From NCBI RefSeq assembly GCF_014651815.1, contig NZ_BMXP01000001.1:149839-213838 (forward strand): DNA of 64,000 bases, in the 5' to 3' direction. Shown one piece after another: positions 38,231 to 49,815 of the stretch. The position numbers and the translations under genes are program-made. Under the pieces are notes generated by a model. That model was not told the origin of the DNA, searched no databases, and was given only the letters and a program-made list of their open reading frames with translations. The DNA is from Alteromonas halophila (lineage in GTDB: Bacteria > Pseudomonadota > Gammaproteobacteria > Enterobacterales > Alteromonadaceae). Every line of letters begins with the position of its first letter. Positions within the stretch are counted from its first letter, which is position 1.

Positions 38231-40513
38231 ATGTCGTTTGACGTTGACGAGGAAATACTACAGGACTTCCTGGTAGAAGCCGGAGAAATCTTAGAGCAGT
38301 TGCAGGAGCAACTCGTCGATTTGGAGAGAAATCCAGAGGATGGCGATTTACTCAATGCAATTTTCCGTGGCTATCATACCGTAAAGGGCGGTGCAGGCTT
38401 TTTGTCCCTGACTGAACTGGTTGAAATTTGCCACGGTGCTGAAAACGTGTTCGACGTCATGCGAAACGGACAGCGGACGCTTACACCGGAATTGATGGAC
38501 GTGATTTTGCAGGCCACTGATGTCGTGGTCGAAATGTTCGAGAAAGTGAAAGCGCGCGAACCGCTGGAAGCGGCCGATCCCCAACTAGTTGATCTGTTAC
38601 ATAAACTCAGCGAGCCGGAAACGCCCGACGAGAATATCCTGAGTGAGGCGACTGCTGTTGGCGCAGCGCAAAATGCGCCAGCGTCTGACGATGAAGAATT
38701 TGCCGTAGAAGAGCCCCCCGAGCCTGCCGAAATCGATGCGGTTAAGACTAAAGAGCCTGACGGCAGCATTGAAGATATCACCGAAGATGAATTTGAAAAA
38801 CTGCTTGATGAACTGCATGGCGAGGGCGCACCTGGCCGTCCATCGGAGCCGGCACAACAGGCAGAGCAGCAGAAGGCCGCGTCTGGCAAGAATGATGAAG
38901 ACATCACTGATGATGAGTTTGAAGCGCTGCTAGACGAATTGCATGGTAAAGGCCAGTTTAACGCCGCGGATGACAGCGCCCCGGCTCCGGAACCACCACC
39001 GGCAGCATCGGAAAAGTCCGCGCAAAAAGCGGGTGCCGGTGATGATGAAATTACCGACGACGAATTTGAAAAACTGCTGGATCAGTTGCACGGTTCCGGC
39101 CAGGGTCCAACCGGTAAAGCCGGTTCTGCCGCAACGTCACAAGGCGCCAGCAAAGGCGCACAGAACAACGTGGATAAAACAGCCACCGATGCAGTAAATA
39201 AAGCCAAGGCGGCACAGAAGCCTACCCAAAGCAGCCCCAAGCCAGCTCCGTCGCCGGAAAAGCCGGCTTCATCCGGCAGCGCCGCACCACCGCCAGCAAA
39301 GAAAGACGACAAAAAAGCGACACCGCCGGCGCCGTCCGGAGAGACAACCGTACGGGTGGATACCAAGCGTCTGGACCAAATCATGAATATGGTGGGCGAG
39401 TTGGTACTGGTAAGAAACCGTCTGCTGAGCTTAGGAATTAACACCAGCGATGAAAGCATGTCCAAGGCCATTGCCAACCTGGACGTGGTGACCGGTGATT
39501 TGCAGGGTGCGGTTATGAAAACCCGCATGCAGCCTATCAAGAAGGTATTTGGACGCTTCCCTCGCGTTGTGCGCGATCTTGCGCGTAGTCTGAAAAAAGA
39601 GATTACGCTCAAACTGGAAGGCGAAGATACCGATCTGGACAAAAATCTGGTTGAAGCCCTGGCTGATCCGTTGGTTCACCTGGTACGCAACTCGGTGGAT
39701 CATGGTATTGAGATGCCAGACGAACGCCAGGATGCCGGGAAGCCCAGAATGGGCACAGTACGGCTCTCTGCATCGCAGGAAGGCGATCATATTCTGCTTA
39801 CCATTGAAGATGATGGTAAAGGTATGGATCCGGAGAAGCTGAAAGAAATAGCGATCAGCCGAAACGTGCTGGATGCAGATGCGGCAGCCCGCATGTCAGA
39901 TGTAGAAGCGTTTAACCTGATTTTCGCCCCTGGCTTCTCGACGAAAACAGAGATCAGTGACATTTCCGGCCGCGGCGTGGGTATGGATGTGGTGAAAACC
40001 AAAATCAACCAGCTCAACGGGACCATCAATATTGATTCAAAGATGGGCAAAGGCACCCGTCTTGATATCAAGGTACCGCTGACACTGGCCATCCTGCCAA
40101 CCCTGATGATCGTTGTGGGTCCGCAAACTTTTGCACTTCCGCTTGGCGCGGTCAGTGAAATAATCAACATGGATATCAGCAAAACCAACACCGTAGACGG
40201 CCAGCTGACCATGATTGTGCGCTCCAAAGCGATCCCTATCTTCTACCTGCAGGAATGGCTGGTGCGTGGTGGTCCCGGGCACATTGATCGTGAGAAAGGA
40301 CATGTTGTTGTGGTTCAGATTGGCACCCAACAGGTTGGCTTTGTGGTCGATGCGCTGATAGGCCAGGAAGAAGTTGTGATTAAGCCGCTTGATGCATTAT
40401 TACAGGGTACGCCTGGCATGGCGGGCGCGACGATTACATCTGACGGGGGTATTGCGCTTATTCTGGACATCCCTGGTTTGTTGAAACGATATGCCCGCAA
40501 GGCACTGAAGTAA
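38231..40513 (+). CDS. cheA: chemotaxis histidine kinase CheA with three linker repeats
   Basis: Core kinase of the chemotaxis array. The 760-residue protein has a P1 domain with phospho-accepting His49 (RGYHTVKGGAGF), P3 dimerisation (RVDTKRLDQIMNMVGEL), P4 ATPase (LVRNSVDHGIE, DDGKGMD, GRGVGMDVVK) and a P5 CheW-like domain. Between P1 and P3 no clear P2 fold is visible. Instead a long Ala/Pro/acidic linker holds three copies of a DITDDEFEKLLDELHG-like motif at about residues 180, 222 and 270. In Vibrio this linker (LID) binds ParC/ParP, so the repeats are likely docking sites for the ParA/ParP pair encoded downstream. Confidence 0.95.
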   Translation: MSFDVDEEILQDFLVEAGEILEQLQEQLVDLERNPEDGDLLNAIFRGYHTVKGGAGFLSLTELVEICHGAENVFDVMRNGQRTLTPELMDVILQATDVVVEMFEKVKAREPLEAADPQLVDLLHKLSEPETPDENILSEATAVGAAQNAPASDDEEFAVEEPPEPAEIDAVKTKEPDGSIEDITEDEFEKLLDELHGEGAPGRPSEPAQQAEQQKAASGKNDEDITDDEFEALLDELHGKGQFNAADDSAPAPEPPPAASEKSAQKAGAGDDEITDDEFEKLLDQLHGSGQGPTGKAGSAATSQGASKGAQNNVDKTATDAVNKAKAAQKPTQSSPKPAPSPEKPASSGSAAPPPAKKDDKKATPPAPSGETTVRVDTKRLDQIMNMVGELVLVRNRLLSLGINTSDESMSKAIANLDVVTGDLQGAVMKTRMQPIKKVFGRFPRVVRDLARSLKKEITLKLEGEDTDLDKNLVEALADPLVHLVRNSVDHGIEMPDERQDAGKPRMGTVRLSASQEGDHILLTIEDDGKGMDPEKLKEIAISRNVLDADAAARMSDVEAFNLIFAPGFSTKTEISDISGRGVGMDVVKTKINQLNGTINIDSKMGKGTRLDIKVPLTLAILPTLMIVVGPQTFALPLGAVSEIINMDISKTNTVDGQLTMIVRSKAIPIFYLQEWLVRGGPGHIDREKGHVVVVQIGTQQVGFVVDALIGQEEVVIKPLDALLQGTPGMAGATITSDGGIALILDIPGLLKRYARKALK

Positions 40514-40551
40514 GCAATCGCAATATAGCAATATAAAGGAAAGACGAGGTC

Positions 40552-41676
40552 ATGGTGTTTAAAGTCCTGGTGGTGGATGATTCGACGTTTTACCGCCGTC
40601 GGGTAAGGGAGATCCTCGATGCCGACCGTGAACTGGAAGTGGTGGGTGAAGCGCGAAATGGACAAGATGCGGTAGACATGGTGCAGTCTCTGGCGCCCGA
40701 TGTGGTGACCATGGATGTGGAAATGCCGGTTATGGATGGCATCACTGCTGTGAAAGCCATCATGCAACAGCGGCCTGTGCCGATCCTGATGTTTTCCTCG
40801 CTGACCCATCATGGTGCGCAGGCAACGCTGGATGCGCTGGAAGCAGGAGCGCTGGATTTTCTGCCGAAAAAGTTTGAAGACATTGCGCAGAACCGCAAAG
40901 AGGCAGCACAAATGCTCTGTACTAAAGTCCGGCTGATTGCCCGCCGGGGTATAGGCATTCGCCGTCCGTCACTGCGTGATGCAAAGCCGCTGCCCCCGTC
41001 CGCCCCCAAACAGAAATTTTTTCGCTCGTCGGGCTTATTGTCGGGGCGTAATGATGCCGCCTCACAGCCTACCGTATCGAGTGTCACGCGTTCCGGAAAA
41101 TTGTATAAATGTCTGACCATCGGCGCCTCGACCGGCGGCCCAGTGGCCTTACAGAAAGTGCTGACACCGCTGCCTGCTGACTTTCCGCTTCCTATTTTAT
41201 TGGTGCAGCATATGCCTGGCACCTTTACGCACGCGTTTGCAGAGCGTTTGAACGGCAACTGTAAGCTGGCTGTTAAAGAGGCCGAAGACGGCGATATATT
41301 GCGCGCTGGGCATGCATACCTGGCGCCAGGCGGTAAGCAAATGGTGGTTGAGCAGCAGGGAAGTATTAAGCGACTGCGCATTACCGATGAAACCGGCCAG
41401 GATAAAGTCAGTTATAAACCCAGTGTTGATGTAACGCTGCGTTCAGTGGCGAGTGTTTACGGCGGTGATGTGCTTAGTGTGATCCTGACAGGGATGGGGG
41501 CTGACGGCCGTGAAGGTTGCCGGTCGCTGAAAGAAAAAGGGGCCACTATCTGGGCGCAGGATCAGGCGTCTTGTGTTGTTTATGGCATGCCTCAGGCCGT
41601 GGCATCGGCAAATATTTCTGTAAAAAGTATCAGCATTGACGATATAAGTAATTGCATTCTAACGGAAGCGGGTTGA
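40552..41676 (+). CDS. cheB: chemoreceptor glutamate methylesterase CheB
   Basis: Removes methyl groups from chemoreceptors and resets sensitivity. The 374-residue protein has a receiver domain with Asp55 ([13 protein letters not shown]), a linker of about 60 residues, and a methylesterase domain with catalytic Ser193 in GASTGGP, His in [10 protein letters not shown] and Asp in GMGADGREG. No cheR is present in the window. Confidence 0.95.
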   Translation: MVFKVLVVDDSTFYRRRVREILDADRELEVVGEARNGQDAVDMVQSLAPDVVTMDVEMPVMDGITAVKAIMQQRPVPILMFSSLTHHGAQATLDALEAGALDFLPKKFEDIAQNRKEAAQMLCTKVRLIARRGIGIRRPSLRDAKPLPPSAPKQKFFRSSGLLSGRNDAASQPTVSSVTRSGKLYKCLTIGASTGGPVALQKVLTPLPADFPLPILLVQHMPGTFTHAFAERLNGNCKLAVKEAEDGDILRAGHAYLAPGGKQMVVEQQGSIKRLRITDETGQDKVSYKPSVDVTLRSVASVYGGDVLSVILTGMGADGREGCRSLKEKGATIWAQDQASCVVYGMPQAVASANISVKSISIDDISNCILTEAG

Positions 41677-41713
41677 GCACGTCGGCCCACAATCCACTAA
41701 TAGTTTGGTAGTC

Positions 41714-42478
41714 GTGAAGATTTGGACAATTGCAAACCAGAAAGGTGGCGTAGGCAAAACCACCACGACAGTGACGCTTGGCGGCTTGCTCGCTCAGCGT
41801 GGTGAACGCGTGTTGCTGGTTGATACCGATCCCCATGCGTCGCTGAGCTATTACTTTGGAATTGATTCAGAAGCGCTTTCAACCTCTGTTTACGACATTT
41901 TTGTGCGTGAAACGCCGGCAACCACCGATGATGTCCTCGACTGCCTGTGTCCGACAAAAGTAGAGAGTATGTACGTGTTACCTGCAACCATGGCGCTGGC
42001 GACGCTGGACCGTCAAATGGGCACGCAGCAGGGCATGGGATTGGTGCTTAAACGGGCACTTGCTCAGGTTGCCAGCGATTTTGATTATGTGCTGCTGGAT
42101 TGTCCCCCGGTGCTTGGGGTTCTCATGGTAAACGCGCTGGCTGCCTGTGATAAGGTTGTCATTCCGACGCAGACGGAATATCTGGCGCTTAAAGGCCTGG
42201 ACCGGATGATCCATACACTGGATATTATGGGCACGTCCCTGAATAAGTCCTTCGATACGTTAATTGTTCCTACGATGTTTGATAAACGGACGAATGCGGC
42301 ACTGGCATCGCAAAAGCGGCTGATGACCGACTATGGTGAGCGGGTATGGGAAAGTGTCATACCCATCGATACCCATTTCAGGGATGCCAGTCAGGTACAT
42401 TTACCTGCGAATGTGGAGTACCCGAAAACACGGGGCGTATTGGCTTACTCCAGGTTACTAAAAGAGTTGGAGCGATAA
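41714..42478 (+). CDS. ParA-like ATPase for polar chemotaxis array placement (ParC type)
   Basis: ParA/Soj family ATPase. By position between cheB and a ParP-type gene it corresponds to Vibrio ParC, which places the chemotaxis arrays at the pole. The GTG at 41714 is taken as start (254 residues, MKIWTIANQKGG); a TTG 9 bases upstream is possible and neither has a strong ribosome site. Deviant Walker A KGGVGKTTTT, switch region LLVDTDPHASLSYYFG and LLDCPPVLG are present. It overlaps no gene and ends 4 bases before parP. Confidence 0.88.
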   Translation: MKIWTIANQKGGVGKTTTTVTLGGLLAQRGERVLLVDTDPHASLSYYFGIDSEALSTSVYDIFVRETPATTDDVLDCLCPTKVESMYVLPATMALATLDRQMGTQQGMGLVLKRALAQVASDFDYVLLDCPPVLGVLMVNALAACDKVVIPTQTEYLALKGLDRMIHTLDIMGTSLNKSFDTLIVPTMFDKRTNAALASQKRLMTDYGERVWESVIPIDTHFRDASQVHLPANVEYPKTRGVLAYSRLLKELER

Positions 42479-42482
42479 CGCG

Positions 42483-43241
42483 ATGGGTAAAAACTCTCCG
42501 TTTGCACGAGAAGGGGTGATGCAGGAATACCTTGATAGCCTGCTGCGCGCCCCGGAAGATCCCGCTGACGTAACCGCAAATACGGCAAAGTTGCTCGAAG
42601 ATGCGGCCAGACGTATCAGCGAAGAGTCGACGGTGCCGCTGCCACCTGATGAGGACGGTGATAATGCAGACGTGGTGCAATCCTTTGATGCACCGGAAGC
42701 CGACACGCCGGATACAACGGCACCGGCGCAACAGCAACCGGCGTTAAGTCAGCAAGACATTGCAGCAACGCCAGTCGCATCATTGCTGGATGAGCAGTTT
42801 CAGGCACTGTTTTTTGAGGTCGCGGGGCTCACGCTGGCAGTTCCGCTCATAACCCTGGGTGGCATCCATCAACTGGAGAAAGTCGGTCCGTTGTTTGGAA
42901 AGCCGTCATGGTTTAAAGGTGTCATGCTGCACCGTGACGAAAAACTCAATGTGGTGGATACCGCACAATGGGTGATGCCGGAAAAATACGATCAAAGTCT
43001 TGCAGACGCGCTACACTATCGGTATTTGATCATGCTGGGTGAGAGCGAATGGGGCCTGGCCAGTGAAAACCTGGTGAATACGGTAACCTTGTCAAAAGCC
43101 GACGTTAAATGGCGGGAAGCACAGGGCAAGCGGCCCTGGCTGGCAGGGATGGTAAAAGAAAGAATGTGTGCATTAATTGATGTTTATCAGTTAATTGCTA
43201 TGCTAAACAATGGCTTAGGTAGTAACGACCAGACGCCTTAG
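42483..43241 (+). CDS. ParP-like CheW-domain protein
   Basis: The 252-residue protein has an acidic, Pro/Gln-rich N-terminal half (about 1-95) and a C-terminal CheW-like domain starting near FQALFFEVAGLTLAVPLITLG. In Vibrio, ParP of this build links ParC to CheA and receptors and keeps the arrays at the pole. The N-terminus begins MGKNSPFAREGVMQEYLDSLL, a conserved motif in this group. Its position after the ParA gene and before cheW supports the assignment. Confidence 0.85.
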   Translation: MGKNSPFAREGVMQEYLDSLLRAPEDPADVTANTAKLLEDAARRISEESTVPLPPDEDGDNADVVQSFDAPEADTPDTTAPAQQQPALSQQDIAATPVASLLDEQFQALFFEVAGLTLAVPLITLGGIHQLEKVGPLFGKPSWFKGVMLHRDEKLNVVDTAQWVMPEKYDQSLADALHYRYLIMLGESEWGLASENLVNTVTLSKADVKWREAQGKRPWLAGMVKERMCALIDVYQLIAMLNNGLGSNDQTP

Positions 43242-43259
43242 GAATGGGAGCCAAGGTTC

Positions 43260-43751
43260 ATGAACGATAAAACAGCTAGTAACAATGCCGCTGAAGCAAA
43301 TGATGAAATTCTTCAGTGGGTAACCTACCGTCTGGGGGATGAGACCTACGGCATCAATGTAATGCAGGTGCAGGAAGTCCTTCGCCATACTGAAATTGCG
43401 CCCGTACCCGGTGCACCCGATTATGTACTTGGCATCATTAACCTGCGTGGCAATGTTGTCACGGTCATCGATACGCGGGCACGGTTTGGTCTGCCGACAG
43501 CTGAAATCACGGACAATACCCGTATCGTTATCATAGAGTCAGACGAGCAGGTTGTGGGTATTCTAGTCGATAGCGTCGCTGAGGTGGTGTATCTCAAGTC
43601 GTCAGACATCGACAGCGCGCCGAACGTGGGTACCGAAGAAAGTGCGAAATTTATCCAGGGCGTGAGTAACCGAGATGGCGAATTACTCATCCTTGTCGAT
43701 CTGAATAAACTGCTCAGTGATGAAGAGTGGGAAGAAATTCAGAATATGTAG
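43260..43751 (+). CDS. cheW: chemotaxis coupling protein CheW
   Basis: Links receptors to CheA. The 163-residue protein has the CheW fold: LQWVTYRLGDETYGINVMQV, VLRHTEIAPVPGAPDYVLGI, INLRGNVVTVIDTR and a conserved Arg/Glu pattern. The C-terminus (LSDEEWEEIQNM) is typical of gammaproteobacteria. The gap downstream (43752-43847) can form a long GC-rich stem (43759-43769 with 43802-43811), without a T tract. Confidence 0.95.
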   Translation: MNDKTASNNAAEANDEILQWVTYRLGDETYGINVMQVQEVLRHTEIAPVPGAPDYVLGIINLRGNVVTVIDTRARFGLPTAEITDNTRIVIIESDEQVVGILVDSVAEVVYLKSSDIDSAPNVGTEESAKFIQGVSNRDGELLILVDLNKLLSDEEWEEIQNM

Positions 43752-43868
43752 CGTTGCTGGCGGAGCGCGGGTAATCGGTACGTTTACACGTAACTGCACT
43801 GCGCGCCCGCCGTCTGCTACTACCTTCACTAAAATACCGCAGTTACAGTGGGAGCCAATCAGTCACTT

Positions 43869-44291
43869 ATGTCCTCGCTTTCGCTAGTCCAGCTTAGCCT
43901 CATTGCTGCGCTTGCCATGCTCACCGTGGCAGGCGTGCTGGCGATTGTGCTGCTTCATCAGCGCTTGCGCAAAACCCGGCAGGAACTTGAAAATGCCACT
44001 ATCAGTCTGGTGTCGCTGAAAGAGGCTGTAAATGCACTTCAGCACCAGCAGAATGAAGATCAGACCCGCGTCGTGGTTGTCACCCGTCATTTAAGTACCA
44101 TCGAAGAAAAGCAGACCGAGCTGGAAACCCAGATCCGCGACGTTAAATTGCAGGACCCGTCTATGCGGCTTTATCAGCGCGCTGCTGAACTGGTTAAACA
44201 GGGCGCGAGCATGGAGGAGGTTATGGAGGCCTGCGATATTCCCCGGGCTGAGGCTGAAATGTTGATCACGGTACATCGTAATCAATCCTGA
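43869..44291 (+). CDS. DUF2802 membrane-anchored coiled-coil protein
   Basis: A 140-residue protein with an N-terminal membrane helix (about 8-30, LSLIAALAMLTVAGVLAIVLL) and then a coiled coil (about 30-100). A C-terminal segment follows with YQRAAELVKQGASMEEVMEACDI, the DUF2802 signature. It follows cheW in Vibrio, Shewanella and Alteromonas flagellar loci and is implicated in motility, but its mechanism is unknown. The ATG at 43869 is chosen; a GTG at 43848 would add 7 residues, and neither has a strong ribosome site. Confidence 0.8.
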   Translation: MSSLSLVQLSLIAALAMLTVAGVLAIVLLHQRLRKTRQELENATISLVSLKEAVNALQHQQNEDQTRVVVVTRHLSTIEEKQTELETQIRDVKLQDPSMRLYQRAAELVKQGASMEEVMEACDIPRAEAEMLITVHRNQS

Positions 44292-44311
44292 TAGAGTATA
44301 AATAAACGTTT

Positions 44312-44343
44312 GGACGTCTAGACGTAAAGATGTTGACATCTGT
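44312..44343 (+). promoter_or_regulatory. MetJ operator: four tandem met boxes
   Basis: GGACGTCT, AGACGTAA, AGATGTTG and ACATCTGT stand back to back as 8-base boxes. The first two match the MetJ consensus AGACGTCT at 7 and 6 of 8 positions, the last two less well. The array overlaps the -35 of the metA promoter, so S-adenosylmethionine-bound MetJ should block transcription. Confidence 0.8.
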
Positions 44344-44360
44344 TCGGCAATCGCCACAAT
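44333..44360 (+). promoter_or_regulatory. sigma-70 promoter of metA
   Basis: TTGACA and CACAAT are separated by 16 bases. The -35 is perfect and the -10 has 4 of 6 matches. The start would fall near 44367, about 26 bases before metA. The -35 lies inside the met boxes. Confidence 0.65.
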
Positions 44361-44392
44361 AGGGATCTGTCTTCCCAACCACTGGAGCTGTC

Positions 44393-45343
44393 ATGCCGAT
44401 TCGCATCCCGGACCAATTGCCCGCACAAGGGGTACTACTGGGCGAAAATATCTTCACTATGGACAGTGGCCGCGCCGCGTCTCAGGACATTCGTCCGCTC
44501 GAAGTGGGAATTCTCAATCTGATGCCGAATAAAATTGCGACAGAGGTCCAGCTGCTGCGGTTACTGTCTAATACCCCGCTGCAAATTAATGTCGACCTGA
44601 TACGCATTGATAACCAGGCGCCGAAAAATACGCCCCAATCGCATATGGATGCGTTTTATCACGACTTCTCCAGCGTCGCTAACAAAAAATACGATGGACT
44701 CATCATTACCGGTGCGCCACTGGCGATGCTGGACTATGAGAAGGTCAAATACTGGGACAGTATAACGGCGATTTTTGACTGGGCGCAGCGTCACGTGCAG
44801 TCGACGCTTTACCTCTGCTGGGCGGCTCACGCTGCCATGTATAAGTTTTACGGTATTACCCGTCGGTTGCTGGATAATAAGTTCTCAGGCGTTTACCCGC
44901 ACCGGGTCAAATCTCCGAATAATGAGCTACTGCGCGGCTTTGATCCTGTTTTTTACGCGCCACACTCCCGCTACGGCCATATAGACGTTGCTGATTATGA
45001 AGGGGTAGACGGCCTGCATGTTGTTGCTGAATCCGATGAGGTAGGGGCATATGTGGTGGCCTCTGAGGATAAGCGAATGGTATTTGTGACGGGGCATCCC
45101 GAATATGATGCGAACACCCTGGATGAAGAGTACCGCCGTGATCTGGCCGCTAACCAGGCGCCATCAGTGCCGGTTAATTATTATCTGCATGACGATCCGG
45201 CTTCTGAAGTAATGATGCGCTGGCGCGCGCACGGCAGCCTGCTGTTTACGAACTGGCTGAACTATTATGTCTACCAGACCACACCGTTTGATTTAAGCCA
45301 GCTTGCCGCCAAGCAACACAAGGTAAGGAGCCAGCATGAGTAA
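44393..45343 (+). CDS. metA: homoserine O-acyltransferase MetA
   Basis: First step of methionine synthesis: acylation of homoserine (succinyl-CoA in E. coli; some MetA proteins use acetyl-CoA). The 316-residue protein has the catalytic Cys142 in [12 protein letters not shown], His and Glu in VTGHPEYD, and the N-terminal [11 protein letters not shown] typical of the family. GGAG precedes the start. It overlaps the metH N-terminal gene by 8 bases, so the pathway's first and last steps are in one operon. Confidence 0.94.
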   Translation: MPIRIPDQLPAQGVLLGENIFTMDSGRAASQDIRPLEVGILNLMPNKIATEVQLLRLLSNTPLQINVDLIRIDNQAPKNTPQSHMDAFYHDFSSVANKKYDGLIITGAPLAMLDYEKVKYWDSITAIFDWAQRHVQSTLYLCWAAHAAMYKFYGITRRLLDNKFSGVYPHRVKSPNNELLRGFDPVFYAPHSRYGHIDVADYEGVDGLHVVAESDEVGAYVVASEDKRMVFVTGHPEYDANTLDEEYRRDLAANQAPSVPVNYYLHDDPASEVMMRWRAHGSLLFTNWLNYYVYQTTPFDLSQLAAKQHKVRSQHE

Positions 45344-46391
45344 CACAACCCTGACACAACTTCGTGATGCCGCTGCCAAACGTGTTTTGGTGCTGGATGG
45401 CGCCATGGGCACGATGATCCAGCAGCATGCGCTCAGTGAAGATGATTACCGTGGCGAGGCGTATGCTGACTGGCACTGCGATGTGAAAGGTAACAATGAT
45501 TTGCTGTCAGTCACCCAGCCGGAGCTAATCTATCAAATCCACTGTGATTATCTTGAAGCCGGTGCGGATATTATTGAAACCAATACATTCAACGCGACTA
45601 CCATCGCCATGGCCGACTACGATATGCAGGCGCAGTCTGCAGACATCAACCGCGCCGCGGCACGTGTCGCCCGACGCGCTGCCGATGAATTTACGGCAAA
45701 GACACCGGACAAGCCGCGCTTTGTGGCTGGCGTGCTCGGGCCGACTAACCGGACAGCGTCCATTTCGCCGGATGTGAATGATCCCGGCAAGCGCAATGTC
45801 AGCTTCGATGAGCTGGTGACGGCCTATGCCGAGTCTGTCAATGCACTAATGGATGGCGGCGTAGACATTATCATGCTGGAAACTATTTTTGATACGCTGA
45901 ATGCCAAAGCGGCAGCGTTTGCTGTTGAAACGGTGTTTGAGGAGCGGCAGACGCGTCTGCCAGTGATGGTCTCCGGCACCATTACTGATGCCTCTGGCCG
46001 CACGCTTTCCGGGCAGACCAGTGAAGCGTTCTATTATTCTATGCGGCATATCAATCCGCTGTCATTCGGGCTAAATTGTGCGCTGGGTCCCGATTTACTG
46101 CGCCAGTACGTCGAAGAATTGTCCGCGGTCAGCGAATGTCTGGTCTCAGCACACCCTAATGCCGGGCTACCTAATGAGTTTGGTGAGTACGATATGGAAG
46201 GGCCGGAAATGGCCGCGCATATTGGAGAGTGGGCCGAGTCGGGCCTGGTCAATATTGTCGGCGGCTGTTGCGGAAGTACCCCTTCTCATATCCGCGATAT
46301 TGCCGACGCGGTCGCAGGTAAGGCGCCTCGTCAGGTACCGCACTTTGCACCTAAAATGCGTCTGGCCGGCCTCGAGCCGTTCGTTCACTAG
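45336..46391 (+). CDS. metH: methionine synthase, homocysteine-binding module (split MetH, part 1)
   Basis: Corresponds to the N-terminal homocysteine methyltransferase domain of cobalamin-dependent methionine synthase, here a free protein of 351 residues. Zinc ligands are the Cys of LNCALGPD and the CC pair of [11 protein letters not shown]. The N-terminal [10 protein letters not shown] is the usual domain start. It ends in [10 protein letters not shown], which in full-length MetH is the linker to the folate domain. The stop is clean, 8 bases before the next gene, so it is a separate gene and not a sequencing break. Confidence 0.92.
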   Translation: MSNTTLTQLRDAAAKRVLVLDGAMGTMIQQHALSEDDYRGEAYADWHCDVKGNNDLLSVTQPELIYQIHCDYLEAGADIIETNTFNATTIAMADYDMQAQSADINRAAARVARRAADEFTAKTPDKPRFVAGVLGPTNRTASISPDVNDPGKRNVSFDELVTAYAESVNALMDGGVDIIMLETIFDTLNAKAAAFAVETVFEERQTRLPVMVSGTITDASGRTLSGQTSEAFYYSMRHINPLSFGLNCALGPDLLRQYVEELSAVSECLVSAHPNAGLPNEFGEYDMEGPEMAAHIGEWAESGLVNIVGGCCGSTPSHIRDIADAVAGKAPRQVPHFAPKMRLAGLEPFVH

Positions 46392-46399
46392 GAGGTTAT

Positions 46400-49019
<2,620 letters not shown>

Positions 49020-49027
<8 letters not shown>

Positions 49028-49604
49028 ACCTTTCAGTCAGGCCTGTGAAAATAACAAGGGCCCGATATTGCAAGTGTTGCGGCGTGTGCTTGCGGATAAA
49101 AAACGGGTCCTGGAAATTGGCAGTGGCACCGGGCAGCACGCCGTGCACTTTGCCGCGAATCTGCCTCACCTAACCTGGCAGACCAGTGATCAGCGCCAGT
49201 ATCATAGCGGTATTCACCAATGGCTGGCTGATGCCGGGCTGGATAACGTGCGTCCCCCGCAACTTATCACCATAGGTGAACATCGTTTGCCTGCCAACAC
49301 CTTTGACGCCGTGTACAGTGCCAACACAGCGCATATTATGCAGCCCCACGAAGTGAAAGCGATGATGCAGCAGGTCGCGGCAGCGCTCCCGGAAAAGGGC
49401 GTATTTTGTCAGTATGGTCCGTTTTTACGTCAGGGTAAGTACTCCTCACAAAGTAACCGCGATTTCGATGCGTCATTGCGTGCCCAGGGATATGGTGGTT
49501 ACCGCGATATTGAAGAACTTCAGAGTTGGGCCGATACCCTTATCATTGAGGAAATAAATACGATGCCAGCTAACAATCTATTGCTTATCTGGCGCAGGGT
49601 ATAG
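49020..49604 (+). CDS. DUF938 SAM-dependent methyltransferase-like protein
   Basis: The ATG at 49020, inside the end of metH, gives 194 residues starting [17 protein letters not shown], which matches the DUF938 family. The frame is open further up but only through metH. The SAM-binding loop is [16 protein letters not shown] (about 32-47), followed by [13 protein letters not shown]. The substrate is unknown. Translational coupling to metH may reflect a link with the methyl cycle. Confidence 0.82.
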
Positions 49605-49815
49605 GGCAGGCTATATAGCTCTTAACTATTGCTGAAAGACGCATTTGTCAGCACCTTGATCGAAGTTTTCCTTTCAAAAATCAGTCATTTTGGTATAACC
49701 AATAGTCGAAAATGATAAAAAGATCAGGCTGCTTGTCTGGGAGCCAAACTGACAGAGGCAATCCGTGGACACGACCCGGTTTGCAACGACCAAACAATAA
49801 AAATGAGTAGGCACT

